Notes under the pieces: generated by a model
The model's input: only the letters and a program-made list of their open reading frames with translations
Database searches by the model: none
What the model was told of the DNA's origin: nothing
Position numbers and translations under genes: made by a program
Shown: positions 12,206-23,118 of the stretch, piece after piece
How positions within the stretch are numbered: the first letter of the stretch is position 1
How the letters are laid out: every line of letters starts with the position of its first letter
Assembly (NCBI RefSeq): GCF_000004195.4
Contig: NC_030680.2
Coordinates: 142,036,545-142,100,544, forward strand
Reading direction: 5' to 3'
Source of the DNA: Xenopus tropicalis
Lineage: Eukaryota; Chordata; Amphibia; Anura; Pipidae
DNA: 64,000 nt

Positions 12206-15200
12206 GGCTGTGTAACTGTGTGTAGTAAGGCAAGGCTGTGTAACTGTGTGTAGTAAGGCAAGGCTGTGTAACTGTGTGTAGTAAGGCAAGGCTGTGTCAG
12301 GGCAAGGCTGTGTAACTGTGTGTAGTAAGGCAAGGCTGTGTCAGGGCAAGGCTGTGTAACTGTGTGTAGTAAGGCAAGGCTGTGTCAGGGCAAGGCTGTG
12401 TAACTGTGTGTAGTAAGGCAAGGCTGTGTAACTGTGTGTAGTAAGGCAAGCTGTGTCAGGGCAAGGCTGTGTAACTGTGTGTGTAGTAAGGCAAGCTGTG
12501 TAACTGTGTGTAGTAAGGCAAGCTGTGTCAGGGCAAGGCTGTGTAACTGTGTGTGTAGTAAGGCAAGGCTGTGTAACTGTGTGTAGTAAGGCAAGGCTGT
12601 GTAACTGTGTGTAGTAAGGCAAGCTGTGTCAGGGCAAGGCTGTGTAACTGTGTGTAGTAAGGCAAGGCTGTGTCAGGGCAAGGCTGTGTAACTGTGTGTG
12701 TAGTAAGGCAAGGCTGTGTAACTGTGTGTAGTAAGGCAAGGCTGTGTAACTGTGTGTAGTAAGGCAAGCTGTGTCAGGGCAAGGCTGTGTAACTGTGTGT
12801 AGTAAGGCAAGGCTGTGTCAGGGCAAGGCTGTGTAACTGTGTGTAGTAAGGCAAGGCTGTGTAACTGTGTGTAGTAAGGCAAGGCTGTGTCAGGGCAAGG
12901 CTGTGTAACTGTGTGTAGTAAGGCAAGGCTGTGTCAGGGCAAGGCTGTGTAACTGTGTGTAGTAAGGCAAGGCTGTGTCAGGGCAAGGCTGTGTAACTGT
13001 GGTGTAGTAAGGCAAGGCTGTGTCAGGGCAAGGCTGTGTAACTGTGTGTAGTAAGGCAAGGCTGTGTCAGGGCAAGGCTGTGTAACTGTGTGTAGTAAGG
13101 CAAGGCTGTGTCAGGGCAAGGCTGTGTAACTGTGTGTAGTAAGGCAAGCTGTGTCAGGGCAAGGCTGTGTAACTGTGTGTAGTAAGGCAAGGCTGTGTAA
13201 CTGTGTGTAGTAAGGCAAGGCTGTGTCAGGGCAAGGCTGTGTAACTGTGTGTGTAGTAAGGCAAGCTGTGTAACTGTGTGTAGTAAGGCAAGGCTGTGTA
13301 ACTGTGTGTAGTAAGGCAAGGCTGTGTCAGGGCAAGGCTGTGTAACTGTGTGTAGTAAGGCAAGGCTGTGTAACTGTGTGTAGTAAGGCAAGGCTGTGTC
13401 AGGGCAAGGCTGTGTAACTGTGTGTAGTAAGGCAAGGCTGTGTCAGGGCAAGGCTGTGTAACTGTGTGTAGTAAGGCAAGGCTGTGTAACTGTGTGTAGT
13501 AAGGCAAGGCTGTGTCAGGGCAAGGCTGTGTAACTGTGTGTAGTAAGGCAAGGCTGTGTCAGGGCAAGGCTGTGTAACTGTGTGTAGTAAGGCAAGGCTG
13601 TGTCAGGGCAAGGCTGTGTAACTGTGTGTAGTAAGGCAAGGCTGTGTCAGGGCAAGGCTGTGTAACTGTGTGTAGTAAGGCAAGCTGTGTCAGGGCAAGG
13701 CTGTGTAACTGTGTGTAGTAAGGCAAGCTGTGTCAGGGCAAGGCTGTGTAACTGTGTGTAGTAAGGCAAGCTGTGTCAGGGCAAGGCTGTGTAACTGTGT
13801 GTAGTAAGGCAAGGCTGTGTAACTGTGTGTAGTAAGGCAAGGCTGTGTCAGGGCAAGGCTGTGTAACTGTGTGTGTAGTAAGGCAAGCTGTGTAACTGTG
13901 TGTAGTAAGGCAAGGCTGTGTAACTGTGTGTAGTAAGGCAAGGCTGTGTCAGGGCAAGGCTGTGTAACTGTGTGTAGTAAGGCAAGGCTGTGTAACTGTG
14001 TGTAGTAAGGCAAGGCTGTGTCAGGGCAAGGCTGTGTAACTGTGTGTAGTAAGGCAAGGCTGTGTCAGGGCAAGGCTGTGTAACTGTGTGTAGTAAGGCA
14101 AGGCTGTGTAACTGTGTGTAGTAAGGCAAGGCTGTGTCAGGGCAAGGCTGTGTAACTGTGTGTAGTAAGGCAAGGCTGTGTCAGGGCAAGGCTGTGTAAC
14201 TGTGTGTAGTAAGGCAAGGCTGTGTCAGGGCAAGGCTGTGTAACTGTGTGTAGTAAGGCAAGCTGTGTCAGGGCAAGGCTGTGTAACTGTGTGTAGTAAG
14301 GCAAGCTGTGTCAGGGCAAGGCTGTGTAACTGTGTGTAGTAAGGCAAGCTGTGTCAGGGCAAGGCTGTGTAACTGTGTGTAGTAAGGCAAGGCTGTGTAA
14401 CTGTGTGGTAGTAAGGCAAGCTGTGTCAGGGCAAGGCTGTGTAACTGTGTGTAGTAAGGCAAGGCTGTGTCAGGGCAAGGCTGTGTAACTGTGTGTAGTA
14501 AGGCAAGGCTGTGTAACTGTGTGTAGTAAGGCAAGGCTGTGTCAGGGCAAGGCTGTGTAACTGTGTGTAGTAAGGCAAGGCTGTGTCAGGGCAAGGCTGT
14601 GTAACTGTGTGTAGTAAGGCAAGGCTGTGTAACTGTGTGTAGTAAGGCAAGGCTGTGTCAGGGCAAGGCTGTGTAACTGTGTGTACTAAGGCAAGCTGTG
14701 TCAGGGCAAGGCTGTGTAACTGTGTGTAGTAAGGCAAGCTGTGTCAGGGCAAGGCTGTGTAACTGTGTGTAGTAAGGCAAGGCTGTGTAACTGTGTGTAG
14801 TAAGGCAAGCTGTGTCAGGGCAAGGCTGTGTAACTGTGTGTAGTAAGGCAAGGCTGTGTAACTGTGTGTAGTAAGGCAAGCTGTGTCAGGGCAAGGCTGT
14901 GTAACTGTGTGTAGTAAGGCAAGGCTGTGTCAGGGCAAGGCTGTGTAACTGTGTGTAGTAAGGCAAGGCTGTGTAACTGTGTGTAGTAAGGCAAGGCTGT
15001 GTAACTGTGTGTAGTATGGCAAGGCTGTGTCAGGGCAAGGCTGTGTAACTGTGTGTAGTAAGGCAAGGCTGTGTCAGGGCAAGGCTGTGTAACTGTGTGT
15101 AGTAAGGCAAGGCTGTGTCAGGGCAAGGCTGTGTAACTGTGTGTAGTAAGGCAAGGCTGTGTAACTGTGTGTAGTAAGGCAAGGCTGTGTCAGGGCAAGG

Positions 15201-18200
15201 CTGTGTAACTGTGTGTAGTAAGGCAAGCTGTGTCAGGGCAAGGCTGTGTAACTGTGTGTAGTAAGGCAAGCTGTGTCAGGGCAAGGCTGTGTAACTGTGT
15301 GTAGTAAGGCAAGGCTGTGTAACTGTGTGTTGTAAGGCAAGCTGTGTCAGGGCAAGGCTGTGTAACTGTGTGTAGTAAGGCAAGCTGTGTCAGGGCAAGG
15401 CTGTGTAACTGTGTGTAGTAAGGCAAGGCTGTGTAACTGTGTGTAGTAAGGCAAGCTGTGTCAGGGCAAGGCTGTGTAACTGTGTGTAGTAAGGCAAGCT
15501 GTGTCAGGGCAAGGCTGTGTAACTGTGTGTAGTAAGGCAAGGCTGTGTAACTGTGTGTAGTAAGGCAAGCTGTGTCAGGGCAAGGCTGTGTAACTGTGTG
15601 TAGTAAGGCAAGCTGTGTCAGGGCAAGGCTGTGTAACTGTGTGTAGTAAGGCAAGGCTGTGTAACTGTGTGTAGTAAGGCAAGGCTGTGTCAGGGCAAGG
15701 CTGTGTAACTGTGTGTAGTAAGGCAAGGCTGTGTCAGGGCAAGGCTGTGTAACTGTGTGTAGTAAGGCAAGGCTGTGTCAGGGCAAGGCTGTGTAACTGT
15801 GTGTAGTAAGGCAAGGCTGTGTCAGGGCAAGGCTGTGTAACTGTGTGTAGTAAGGCAAGGCTGTGTCAGGGCAAGGCTGTGTAACTGTGTGTAGTAAGGC
15901 AAGGCTGTGTCAGGGCAAGGCTGTGTAACTGTGTGTAGTAAGGCAAGCTGTGTCAGGGCAAGGCTGTGTAACTGTGTGTAGTAAGGCAAGCTGTGTCAGG
16001 GCAAGGCTGTGTAACTGTGTGTAGTAAGGCAAGGCTGTGTAACTGTGTGTAGTAAGGCAAGGCTGTGTCAGGGCAAGGCTGTGTAACTGTGTGTGTAGTA
16101 AGGCAAGCTGTGTAACTGTGTGTAGTAAGGCAAGGCTGTGTAACTGTGTGTAGTAAGGCAAGGCTGTGTCAGGGCAAGGCTGTGTAACTGTGTGTAGTAA
16201 GGCAAGGCTGTGTAACTGTGTGTAGTAAGGCAAGGCTGTGTCAGGGCAAGGCTGTGTAACTGTGTGTAGTAAGGCAAGGCTGTGTCAGGGCAAGGCTGTG
16301 TAACTGTGTGTAGTAAGGCAAGGCTGTGTAACTGTGTGTAGTAAGGCAAGGCTGTGTCAGGGCAAGGCTGTGTAACTGTGTGTAGTAAGGCAAGGCTGTG
16401 TCAGGGCAAGGCTGTGTAACTGTGTGTAGTAAGGCAAGGCTGTGTCAGGGCAAGGCTGTGTAACTGTGTGTAGTAAGGCAAGGCTGTGTCAGGGCAAGGC
16501 TGTGTAACTGTGTGTAGTAAGGCAAGCTGTGTCAGGGCAAGGCTGTGTAACTGTGTGTAGTAAGGCAAGCTGTGTCAGGGCAAGGCTGTGTAACTGTGTG
16601 TAGTAAGGCAAGGCTGTGTAACTGTGTGTAGTAAGGCAAGCTGTGTCAGGGCAAGGCTGTGTAACTGTGTGTAGTAAGGCAAGCTGTGTCAGGGCAAGGC
16701 TGTGTAACTGTGTGTAGTAAGGCAAGGCTGTGTAACTGTGTGTAGTAAGGCAAGGCTGTGTCAGGGCAAGGCTGTGTAACTGTGTGTAGTAAGGCAAGGC
16801 TGTGTCAGGGCAAGGCTGTGTAACTGTGTGTAGTAAGGCAAGGCTGTGTCAGGGCAAGGCTGTGTAACTGTGTGTAGTAAGGCAAGGCTGTGTCAGGGCA
16901 AGGCTGTGTAACTGTGTGTAGTAAGGCAAGGCTGTGTCAGGGCAAGGCTGTGTAACTGTGTGTAGTAAGGCAAGGCTGTGTCAGGGCAAGGCTGTGTAAC
17001 TGTGTGTAGTAAGGCAAGGCTGTGTCAGGGCAAGGCTGTGTAACTGTGTGTAGTAAGGCAAGCTGTGTCAGGGCAAGGCTGTGTAACTGTGTGTAGTAAG
17101 GCAAGGCTGTGTAACTGTGTGTAGTAAGGCAAGGCTGTGTCAGGGCAAGGCTGTGTAACTGTGTGTGTAGTAAGGCAAGCTGTGTAACTGTGTGTAGTAA
17201 GGCAAGGCTGTGTAACTGTGTGTAGTAAGGCAAGGCTGTGTCAGGGCAAGGCTGTGTAACTGTGTGTAGTAAGGCAAGGCTGTGTAACTGTGTGTAGTAA
17301 GGCAAGGCTGTGTCAGGGCAAGGCTGTGTAACTGTGTGTAGTAAGGCAAGGCTGTGTCAGGGCAAGGCTGTGTAACTGTGTGTAGTAAGGCAAGGCTGTG
17401 TCAGGGCAAGGCTGTGTAACTGTGTGTAGTAAGGCAAGGCTGTGTCAGGGCAAGGCTGTGTAACTGTGTGTAGTAAGGCAAGCTGTGTCAGGGCAAGGCT
17501 GTGTAACTGTGTGTAGTAAGGCAAGCTGTGTCAGGGCAAGGCTGTGTAACTGTGTGTAGTAAGGCAAGCTGTGTCAGGGCAAGGCTGTGTAACTGTGTGT
17601 AGTAAGGCAAGGCTGTGTAACTGTGTGTAGTAAGGCAAGCTGTGTCAGGGCAAGGCTGTGTAACTGTGTGTAGTAAGGCAAGGCTGTGTCAGGGCAAGGC
17701 TGTGTAACTGTGTGTAGTAAGGCAAGGCTGTGTCAGGGCAAGGCTGTGTAACTGTGTGTAGTAAGGCAAGGCTGTGTAACTGTGTGTAGTAAGGCAAGCT
17801 GTGTCAGGGCAAGGCTGTGTAACTGTGTGTAGTAAGGCAAGGCTTTGTCAGGGCAAGGCTGTGTAACTGTGTGTAGTAAGGCAAGGCTGTGTCAGGGCAA
17901 GGCTGTGTAACTGTGTGTAGTAAGGCAAGGCTGTGTCAGGGCAAGGCTGTGTAACTGTGTGTAGTAAGGCAAGGCTGTGTAACTGTGTGTAGTAAGGCAA
18001 GGCTGTGTCAGGGCAAGGCTGTGTAACTGTGTGTACTAAGGCAAGCTGTGTCAGGGCAAGGCTGTGTAACTGTGTGTAGTAAGGCAAGCTGTGTCAGGGC
18101 AAGGCTGTGTAACTGTGTGTAGTAAGGCAAGGCTGTGTCAGGGCAAGGCTGTGTAACTGTGTGTAGTAAGGCAAGGCTGTGTCAGGGCAAGGCTGTGTAA

Positions 18201-18558
18201 CTGTGTGTAGTAAGGCAAGGCTGTGTAACTGTGTGTAGTAAGGCAAGGCTGTGTCAGGGCAAGGCTGTGTAACTGTGTGTAGTAAGGCAAGGCTGTGTCA
18301 GGGCAAGGCTGTGTAACTGTGTGTAGTAAGGCAAGGCTGTGTCAGGGCAAGGCTGTGTAACTGTGTGTAGTAAGGCAAGGCTGTGTAACTGTGTGTAGTA
18401 AGGCAAGGCTGTGTCAGGGCAAGGCTGTGTAACTGTGTGTAGTAAGGCAAGCTGTGTCAGGGCAAGGCTGTGTAACTGTGTGTAGTAAGGCAAGGCTGTG
18501 TAACTGTGTGTAGTAAGGCAAGCTGTGTCAGGGCAAGGCTGTGTAACTGTGTGTGTAT
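12206..18558 (+). repeat. Two-module (28/16-bp) minisatellite in predicted EOGT intron 1
   Basis: Built from module A (GGCTGTGTAACTGTGTGTAG then TAAGGCAA, 28 bp) and module B (GGCTGTGTCAGGGCAA, 16 bp) in irregular AB, AAB orders. Some copies lose one G (AAGCTGTG). A marked A variant with an extra GT, followed by AAGCTGTGTAAC, recurs near 12475, 13245, 13867, 16087 and 17159, revealing higher-order duplications (offsets about 622, 2220 and 1072 bp). ORFs of about 60-180 codons on the minus strand are by-products. Confidence 0.97.
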
Positions 18559-18985
18559 GGAATGAATACAGGAGATAAACCAACTATAACATTCTCCCTA
18601 AGTTCTGAATGGAGCTGCCTGAACCCTTTGGTCAGATTTGGGTCAGGCTGCTAATTCCAGGCTCTGGGCTAAAGAGCTGACTATGCGCGGCCTCCTCACA
18701 CAGGCAGTTCTCCATAACTCTTATTCTGATGCACAGAGGGATATTCTGAGACAATTTGCAATTGGTCTTCTTTTTTTAGTTTGTTGTGTTTTTTTTTTAA
18801 TAATGGAGCTTTTTGTTTAGCAGCTCTCCAGTTTGGCATTTTAGCAGTGATGTGGTTACTAGGGGCAGGTACGTGCCTAGGGCGCAATAGTGGGAGCGCT
18901 AGTCACTCCTAGTCTGGGCCCTTGTACCCCCACTGCCCGACTGGCCCTGCACTGTGCCTACGTATATAATATGTATATAGCCCTG
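18559..18985. other. Predicted EOGT intron 1, partial MITE fragment
   Basis: 18740-18860 resembles the left part of the element at 20933-21423 (ATTTGCAATTGGTCTTC, CAGCTCTCCAGTTTGG). The remainder is unassigned. Confidence 0.55.
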
Positions 18986-18986
18986 T

Positions 18987-19182
18987 ATTAGTGATGTGCC
19001 AACCCTAATTGGCCCACTCCCAACCCAAACTTGGCCCGACCCGGCGAGCTGTTACTAATTATATGAGAATAAGGTGCCAGCTGGTGGCAAGTTATGGCTG
19101 CGGAGAGTTCGGCCGAACCCGTCTGGCCATTGGGCAAACCCACGAGTGCAGTAGGAGTCGGGGCTGCTGGCACATTACCAGG
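18987..19182. mobile_element. MITE-like element
   Basis: The ends TAGTGATGTGCCAAC and GCTGGCACATTACCA are imperfect inverted repeats about 195 bp apart, with an internal GGCCGAACC-type segment. Superfamily not assigned. Confidence 0.5.
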
Positions 19183-19972
19183 GTCGGACTGGGCCGCCGG
19201 GACACCGGGAAAAATCCCCCAGCTCTAGTGGGCGCTCCCCCTGCCCAACCGCTCCTGCCCTGATGCTATGGGCACGGGCACCTGCAGGGCCCCCGGTGGG
19301 CCCTTCACCCCCAGTCCTGCACATTACTATACTGTATGCTGCACTTTGTTTAAATACAGACCCTCCCCACCGCGGACCCCATTCAAGGGCTATTAAGTTG
19401 CCGGCTTGGACAAAAGGGGCCACATTGGCATATTTTATCAACCCTGATTCAGTTGGGACAGTCCCAAAACTCAGACCCCACAAGGGCCTGGGTCAAAATA
19501 TGCTGCCTAAAGCGACCAATCAGATCTTTCTTTTAGTCTCCTACCTTGTCTGCCTTGCGTGTTTCCTCACAGGCCTGTTAGTCAGCCGGCTTCTGCTACA
19601 TTGTTTCAATAGTCAGAACCGCCGGAGCAGAGACCATACAGGAACCGGCAGGCGCTGCTTTTTAGTAGCAGTTACATTCAGACACAAAGTTTATTGGGAA
19701 GAAGCTTAGAATTCTATTTTCTTTCATTTGACATCAGTGTCGGACTGGGCCGGGAAAAATCCCAGTGGGCCCCGGCGGCCCAGACCCGACCCTTGCCGGC
19801 GCTCCCCCAGCCCGACTGTTCCTCCCCTGATGCGTTAAACTTACCCGAGCTCAGGGGAGGACGTCGGGTGGGGGACCCTGTGGGGGATGGGGGTTAGGGG
19901 ACGTGGTGCCGGCGGGGGCACTTTCAGTGACCCTGGGGCAGGAGCAACGGTGGGCCCTGCACCCCCCAGTTT
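19177..19972 (+). repeat. Two copies of a GC-rich dispersed repeat (GTCGGACTGGGCC type)
   Basis: 19182-19330 and 19736-19972 both start GTCGGACTGGGCCG, followed by GGGAAAAATCCC and GTGGGCCC. Further copies lie at 29310-29540 and 31680-31975, and a fragment at 6376. The segment between the two copies (19331-19735) is unassigned. Confidence 0.65.
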
Positions 19973-20174
19973 GACATGATACATTCTGGTTTTTAACCCC
20001 TCTCATCTTCCCAACGTACAGTTTTCAGCATCTGCACTGGCTAGCAGAGGGTGCTGGGAGTTTTAGTTCAGTACTGCTGGAGGGGTAGGTTGGGAGTTAT
20101 ACCCTAAGTTTATTACCCTTAGAGTGAGACATAGAAAGCAGGGAATGGGGGGGGGGGCTGCTATTTTATAGACA

Positions 20175-20510
20175 CCTGATTATTATTATTAACATTTATT
20201 TATAAAGCGCCAACATATCCCGCAGCGCTGTACAATAAGTGGGTTACATACATTGGACATACAGAGTAACATATAAAGCAATCAATAACCGATACAAGAG
20301 GAGAAGAGAGCCCTGCCCAAAAGAGCTTACAATCTACAAGGAGACATACAGAGTAATGTATAAAGCAATCAATAACCGATACAGGAGGGGAAGAGAGCCC
20401 TGCCCAAAAGAGCTTACAATCTACAAGGAGTAACATATAAAGCAATCAATAACCGATACAAGAGGTGAAGAGAGCCCTGCCCAAAAGAGCTTACAATATA
20501 CAAGGAATTG
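20175..20510 (+). repeat. L2-like interspersed tail with internal tandem triplication
   Basis: Starts ATTATTATTAACATTTATTT, then AAAGCGCCAACATATCCCGC and GCGCTGTACAATAAGTGGG. A segment of about 83 bp (from ACAGAGTAACATATAAAGC to GAGCTTACAATCTACAAGG) is present three times. Six other copies of this family are in the window, at 33618, 35085, 36560, 52467, 52623 and 58465. Confidence 0.8.
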
Positions 20511-20543
20511 CGTTTGTAAATGAGTCGTGTCTTCTTGGTTACA

Positions 20544-20764
20544 GCGCCGCCCTGTAGCTCACCGGCTGTATTAGCGCCGCCCTGTAGCTCACCGGCTGTA
20601 TTAGCGCCGCCCTGTAGCTCACCGGCTGTATTAGCGCCGCCCTGTAGCTCACCGGCTGTATTAGCGCCGCCCTGTAGCTCACCGGCTGTTTTAGCGCCGC
20701 CCTGTAGCTCACCGGCTGTATTAGCGCCGCCCTGTAGCTCACCGGCTGTATTAGCGCCGCCCTG
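20544..20764 (+). repeat. 30-bp tandem repeat, about 7.4 copies
   Basis: Exact 30-bp unit (GCGCCGCCCTGTAGCTCACC then GGCTGTATTA), starts every 30 nt from 20544 to 20754, with one T/A change. Because 30 is a multiple of three, it opens ORFs on both strands; no coding role is supported. Confidence 0.95.
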
Positions 20765-20932
20765 CTGCAACATATCTGTTTTGCAATAATGCAAGCTTCT
20801 ATTTTCCTTTTATAGAGTCCCTCGGTTGTACATTTGGTGCCTGTCGCTGGAACCCAGGTGACACAACATCGTCCCATCCGCAGAAGCATCACCCGCGAGC
20901 GGCTCAAGCAACATTAAAGGTCTGCAACCCTC

Positions 20933-21423
20933 TTAAAGGGGCGGTTCACCTTTGAGTTTACCTTTAGTATGATGTAGAGAGTAATCTTCTGGGACAATTT
21001 GCAGTTGGTCTTCATTTTTTTATTATTTGTAGTTTTTTTTTTTTAGATATTTCAATAACTGTTCAGCAACTCTCCAGTTTGGAGTTATAACTGCTATCCG
21101 GTTGCTATGGTCCAGATTACCTTAGCAACCAGGGAGTGGTTTGGAAGAGAGATTAATATATGAGTAGGAGAGGGACTGAATAGATAAAACAAGTTATAAA
21201 AAGTAACAATAACAATAAAACTGGAGCCTCACAGAGCAATAGTTTTTGGCTGCCGGGGTCAGTGACCCCCATTTGAAAGCTGCAAAGAGATTGAAGAAGA
21301 AGGCAAATAATTTAAAAACTATAAGAAAGAAATAATGAAGACCAATTGAAATGGTGCTTAGAATTGGTCACTCTAAAACATACTAAAATTAAATTAAAGG
21401 TCAACCACTCTTATAACTTTTAA
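20933..21423 (+). mobile_element. T2/Kolobok-like MITE
   Basis: Left end TTAAAGGGGCGGTTCACC; the right end is an imperfect inverse (GGTCAACCACTC...TTTTAA), both bounded by TTAA. The TTAAAGG terminus fits Xenopus T2-type MITEs. The interior has the common segments CAGTTGGTCTTCATT, CAACTCTCCAGTTTGG and CTGCCGGGGTCAGTGACCCC. Inverted relatives are at 22400-22765 and 26175-26535. Confidence 0.7.
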
Positions 21424-22157
21424 TCTTCTGAACCCACCCTTACTGTACTGTACACACTGCACAATCACAATCTTTCTGGGTTATAAAGGATATAAGTATC
21501 TGTATGCATCAGGTATGGCCACTATCTGAGCACCCATGTTTAAAAGCAAAGCAGGTCGGACTGAGCACACTGAGCACGTGCAGTGCCACTGACACATAAA
21601 GGATGGTCCAAGATGGGGAGCTGCTGTGACCATTACTGATATAGGGCTGCCCAACCTCTGGGCTGCTGCAATAAGTTTAGTATATAAAATACAGCATTTC
21701 TAGCCAGATTCTTTTTTAGGCTTTAGTTACCCTTTAACTTTTAATCTCAATATCAGCAGCAGAATTTGCAGGACCAGGGCAGCTATCAAAGTTTGCTGAG
21801 CTGTAAATCAAGGGAGTTGCCCATAACTGGGGCTGATAAAGCCGGCCCTTATATCAAAGTAAGGCTGACATCTGGCGCGGGGCAAGTTATTGGAAGGTTT
21901 GTTAAGGGATCAGATTCAAGATTATATTCCGGATAATGAGATTATAAGGAGGAATCGGCGCGGTTTTATGGGGGACAGATCATATCTGTTTGTGATAAGG
22001 GAAATAGGAAGTCGGACATTGGGGTGGCAGGAGTGGGAGGAGGGTGTTGTTACTATCTATGCTCGGGGTAGGGCTCCAATGGGTTTCCACAGGGTTCTGT
22101 AGTTTTATTCATTAGCATTCACATGAGAAGATGAGAGGTTAAAAGTCTTAGGGGGTT
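21424..22157. other. Predicted EOGT intron 1, unassigned sequence
   Basis: A short ORF at 21890-22102 (EGLLRDQIQDYIPDNEIIRR) has ordinary amino-acid composition but no recognised family and no splice support. It could be a transposon-derived fragment. Confidence 0.4.
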
Positions 22158-22297
22158 ATGCAATAAATGATACTAAGTAGCTCAGGAGCAAGAACCCATA
22201 GCAACCGGTAGAATTTACTGGTCACCTGTTGGAAAGTAAACATCTTATTGGTTGCTATGGGTTACTGCTCCTGGGCATCTAAGTGCCTTTTATTACA
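22158..22297. mobile_element. Foldback MITE (AGGCACTTAG type), diverged copy
   Basis: Arms carry CAGGAGCAAGAACCCATAGC on the left and GGTTGCTATGGGTTACTGCT on the right. Same family as 33915-34053 and 48421-48569; the left end is mutated. Confidence 0.7.
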
Positions 22298-22399
22298 TAT
22301 GGGGGTTAATGTGCCTTACTGTGAGGCCGGGAAGTTGTGGAATTATTCCCCCCAAAGCAGCTGAACTGGCAGATATATTAGACAGCTTCAAGCAAGGGT

Positions 22400-22765
22400 C
22401 AGTATGGCCTATTCTTAGCAACTTTTCATTTGGTCTTCATTTTTTATTTCTTATAGTTTTTGAATTATTTGCCTTCTTCTTCTGACTTTCATATGGGGGT
22501 CACTGACCCCGGCAGCCAACAACCTATTGCTTTGTGAGGCTACAATTGTATTGTCACTGCTACTTTTTATTGCTTATCTTTCTATTTAGGCCATCTCCTA
22601 TATTCAAATGCCTGTCTCTTTCAAACTGTTACCTGGTTGCTAGGTAACTCAGACTCTAACAACCAAATAGTGCCTGAAATGCCTAACCGGAGTGCAAATA
22701 AAAATAGGGTTACATGGAACCTAGAAACAGGCTGGTACTCCCATGTCAGTGTGACTTTAAAGGTT
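22400..22765 (-). mobile_element. T2-like MITE copy, inverted
   Basis: Carries the reverse complement of the 20933-21423 interior: GGGGGTCACTGACCCCGGCA, then GTTACCTGGTTGCTAGG. It ends near CTTTAAAGG, about 140 bp upstream of EOGT coding exon 1. Confidence 0.7.
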
Positions 22766-22914
22766 AAATACGTGAGTTTTTTTGTTCGGAATTTTCTATG
22801 GCCCCTCAGTTATTCCCATTAAACAAGATAGATCATTGATAGGATTAATGGGGAAACCAGACTGAAACTAATGGGCCCTCCCGCTTCTTTGTATTTCAGA
22901 TAGGACCCGTTGCC

Positions 22915-23118
22915 ATGGTGCCCCTGTGGTTACTATTGCTGTTCCACGTAATCCATTTCAGCCACGGAAATGAGATCGATTCTGCCGCCAGCAATGGATC
23001 TGCCCTGTCGTACCATTATGGGAAGCTGTACCTGCCAGATGATCATATTCCATATTATCTGCACAGTAACAGGCACATCGCTGCCCTCTGCCGCCGGGAT
23101 CCGCACTGTCCCTTTAAA
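22915..23118 (+). CDS. eogt: EOGT coding exon 1 (signal peptide)
   Basis: Begins [18 protein letters not shown], a hydrophobic signal peptide, and ends [10 protein letters not shown] (68 codons, phase 0). The ATG has a strong Kozak context (gccATGg). The exon itself starts at about 22900 after a TTTCAG acceptor, leaving 15 nt of 5' UTR; the donor is AAA|GTAAGT at 23119. The next exon continues directly with [16 protein letters not shown], confirming the junction. Sequon NGS lies at residues 27-29. Confidence 0.95.

Noticed and set aside
12151..18583. Minus-strand ORFs with YYTQLHSLAL/VTQPCPDTA repeats (60-178 codons)
   Set aside because: Translations of the 28/16-bp array. Frame changes follow module order; no gene features.
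20520..20907. Overlapping ORFs on both strands with AVLAPPCSSP or GGANTAGELQ repeats
   Set aside because: By-products of a 30-bp tandem repeat (multiple of three).
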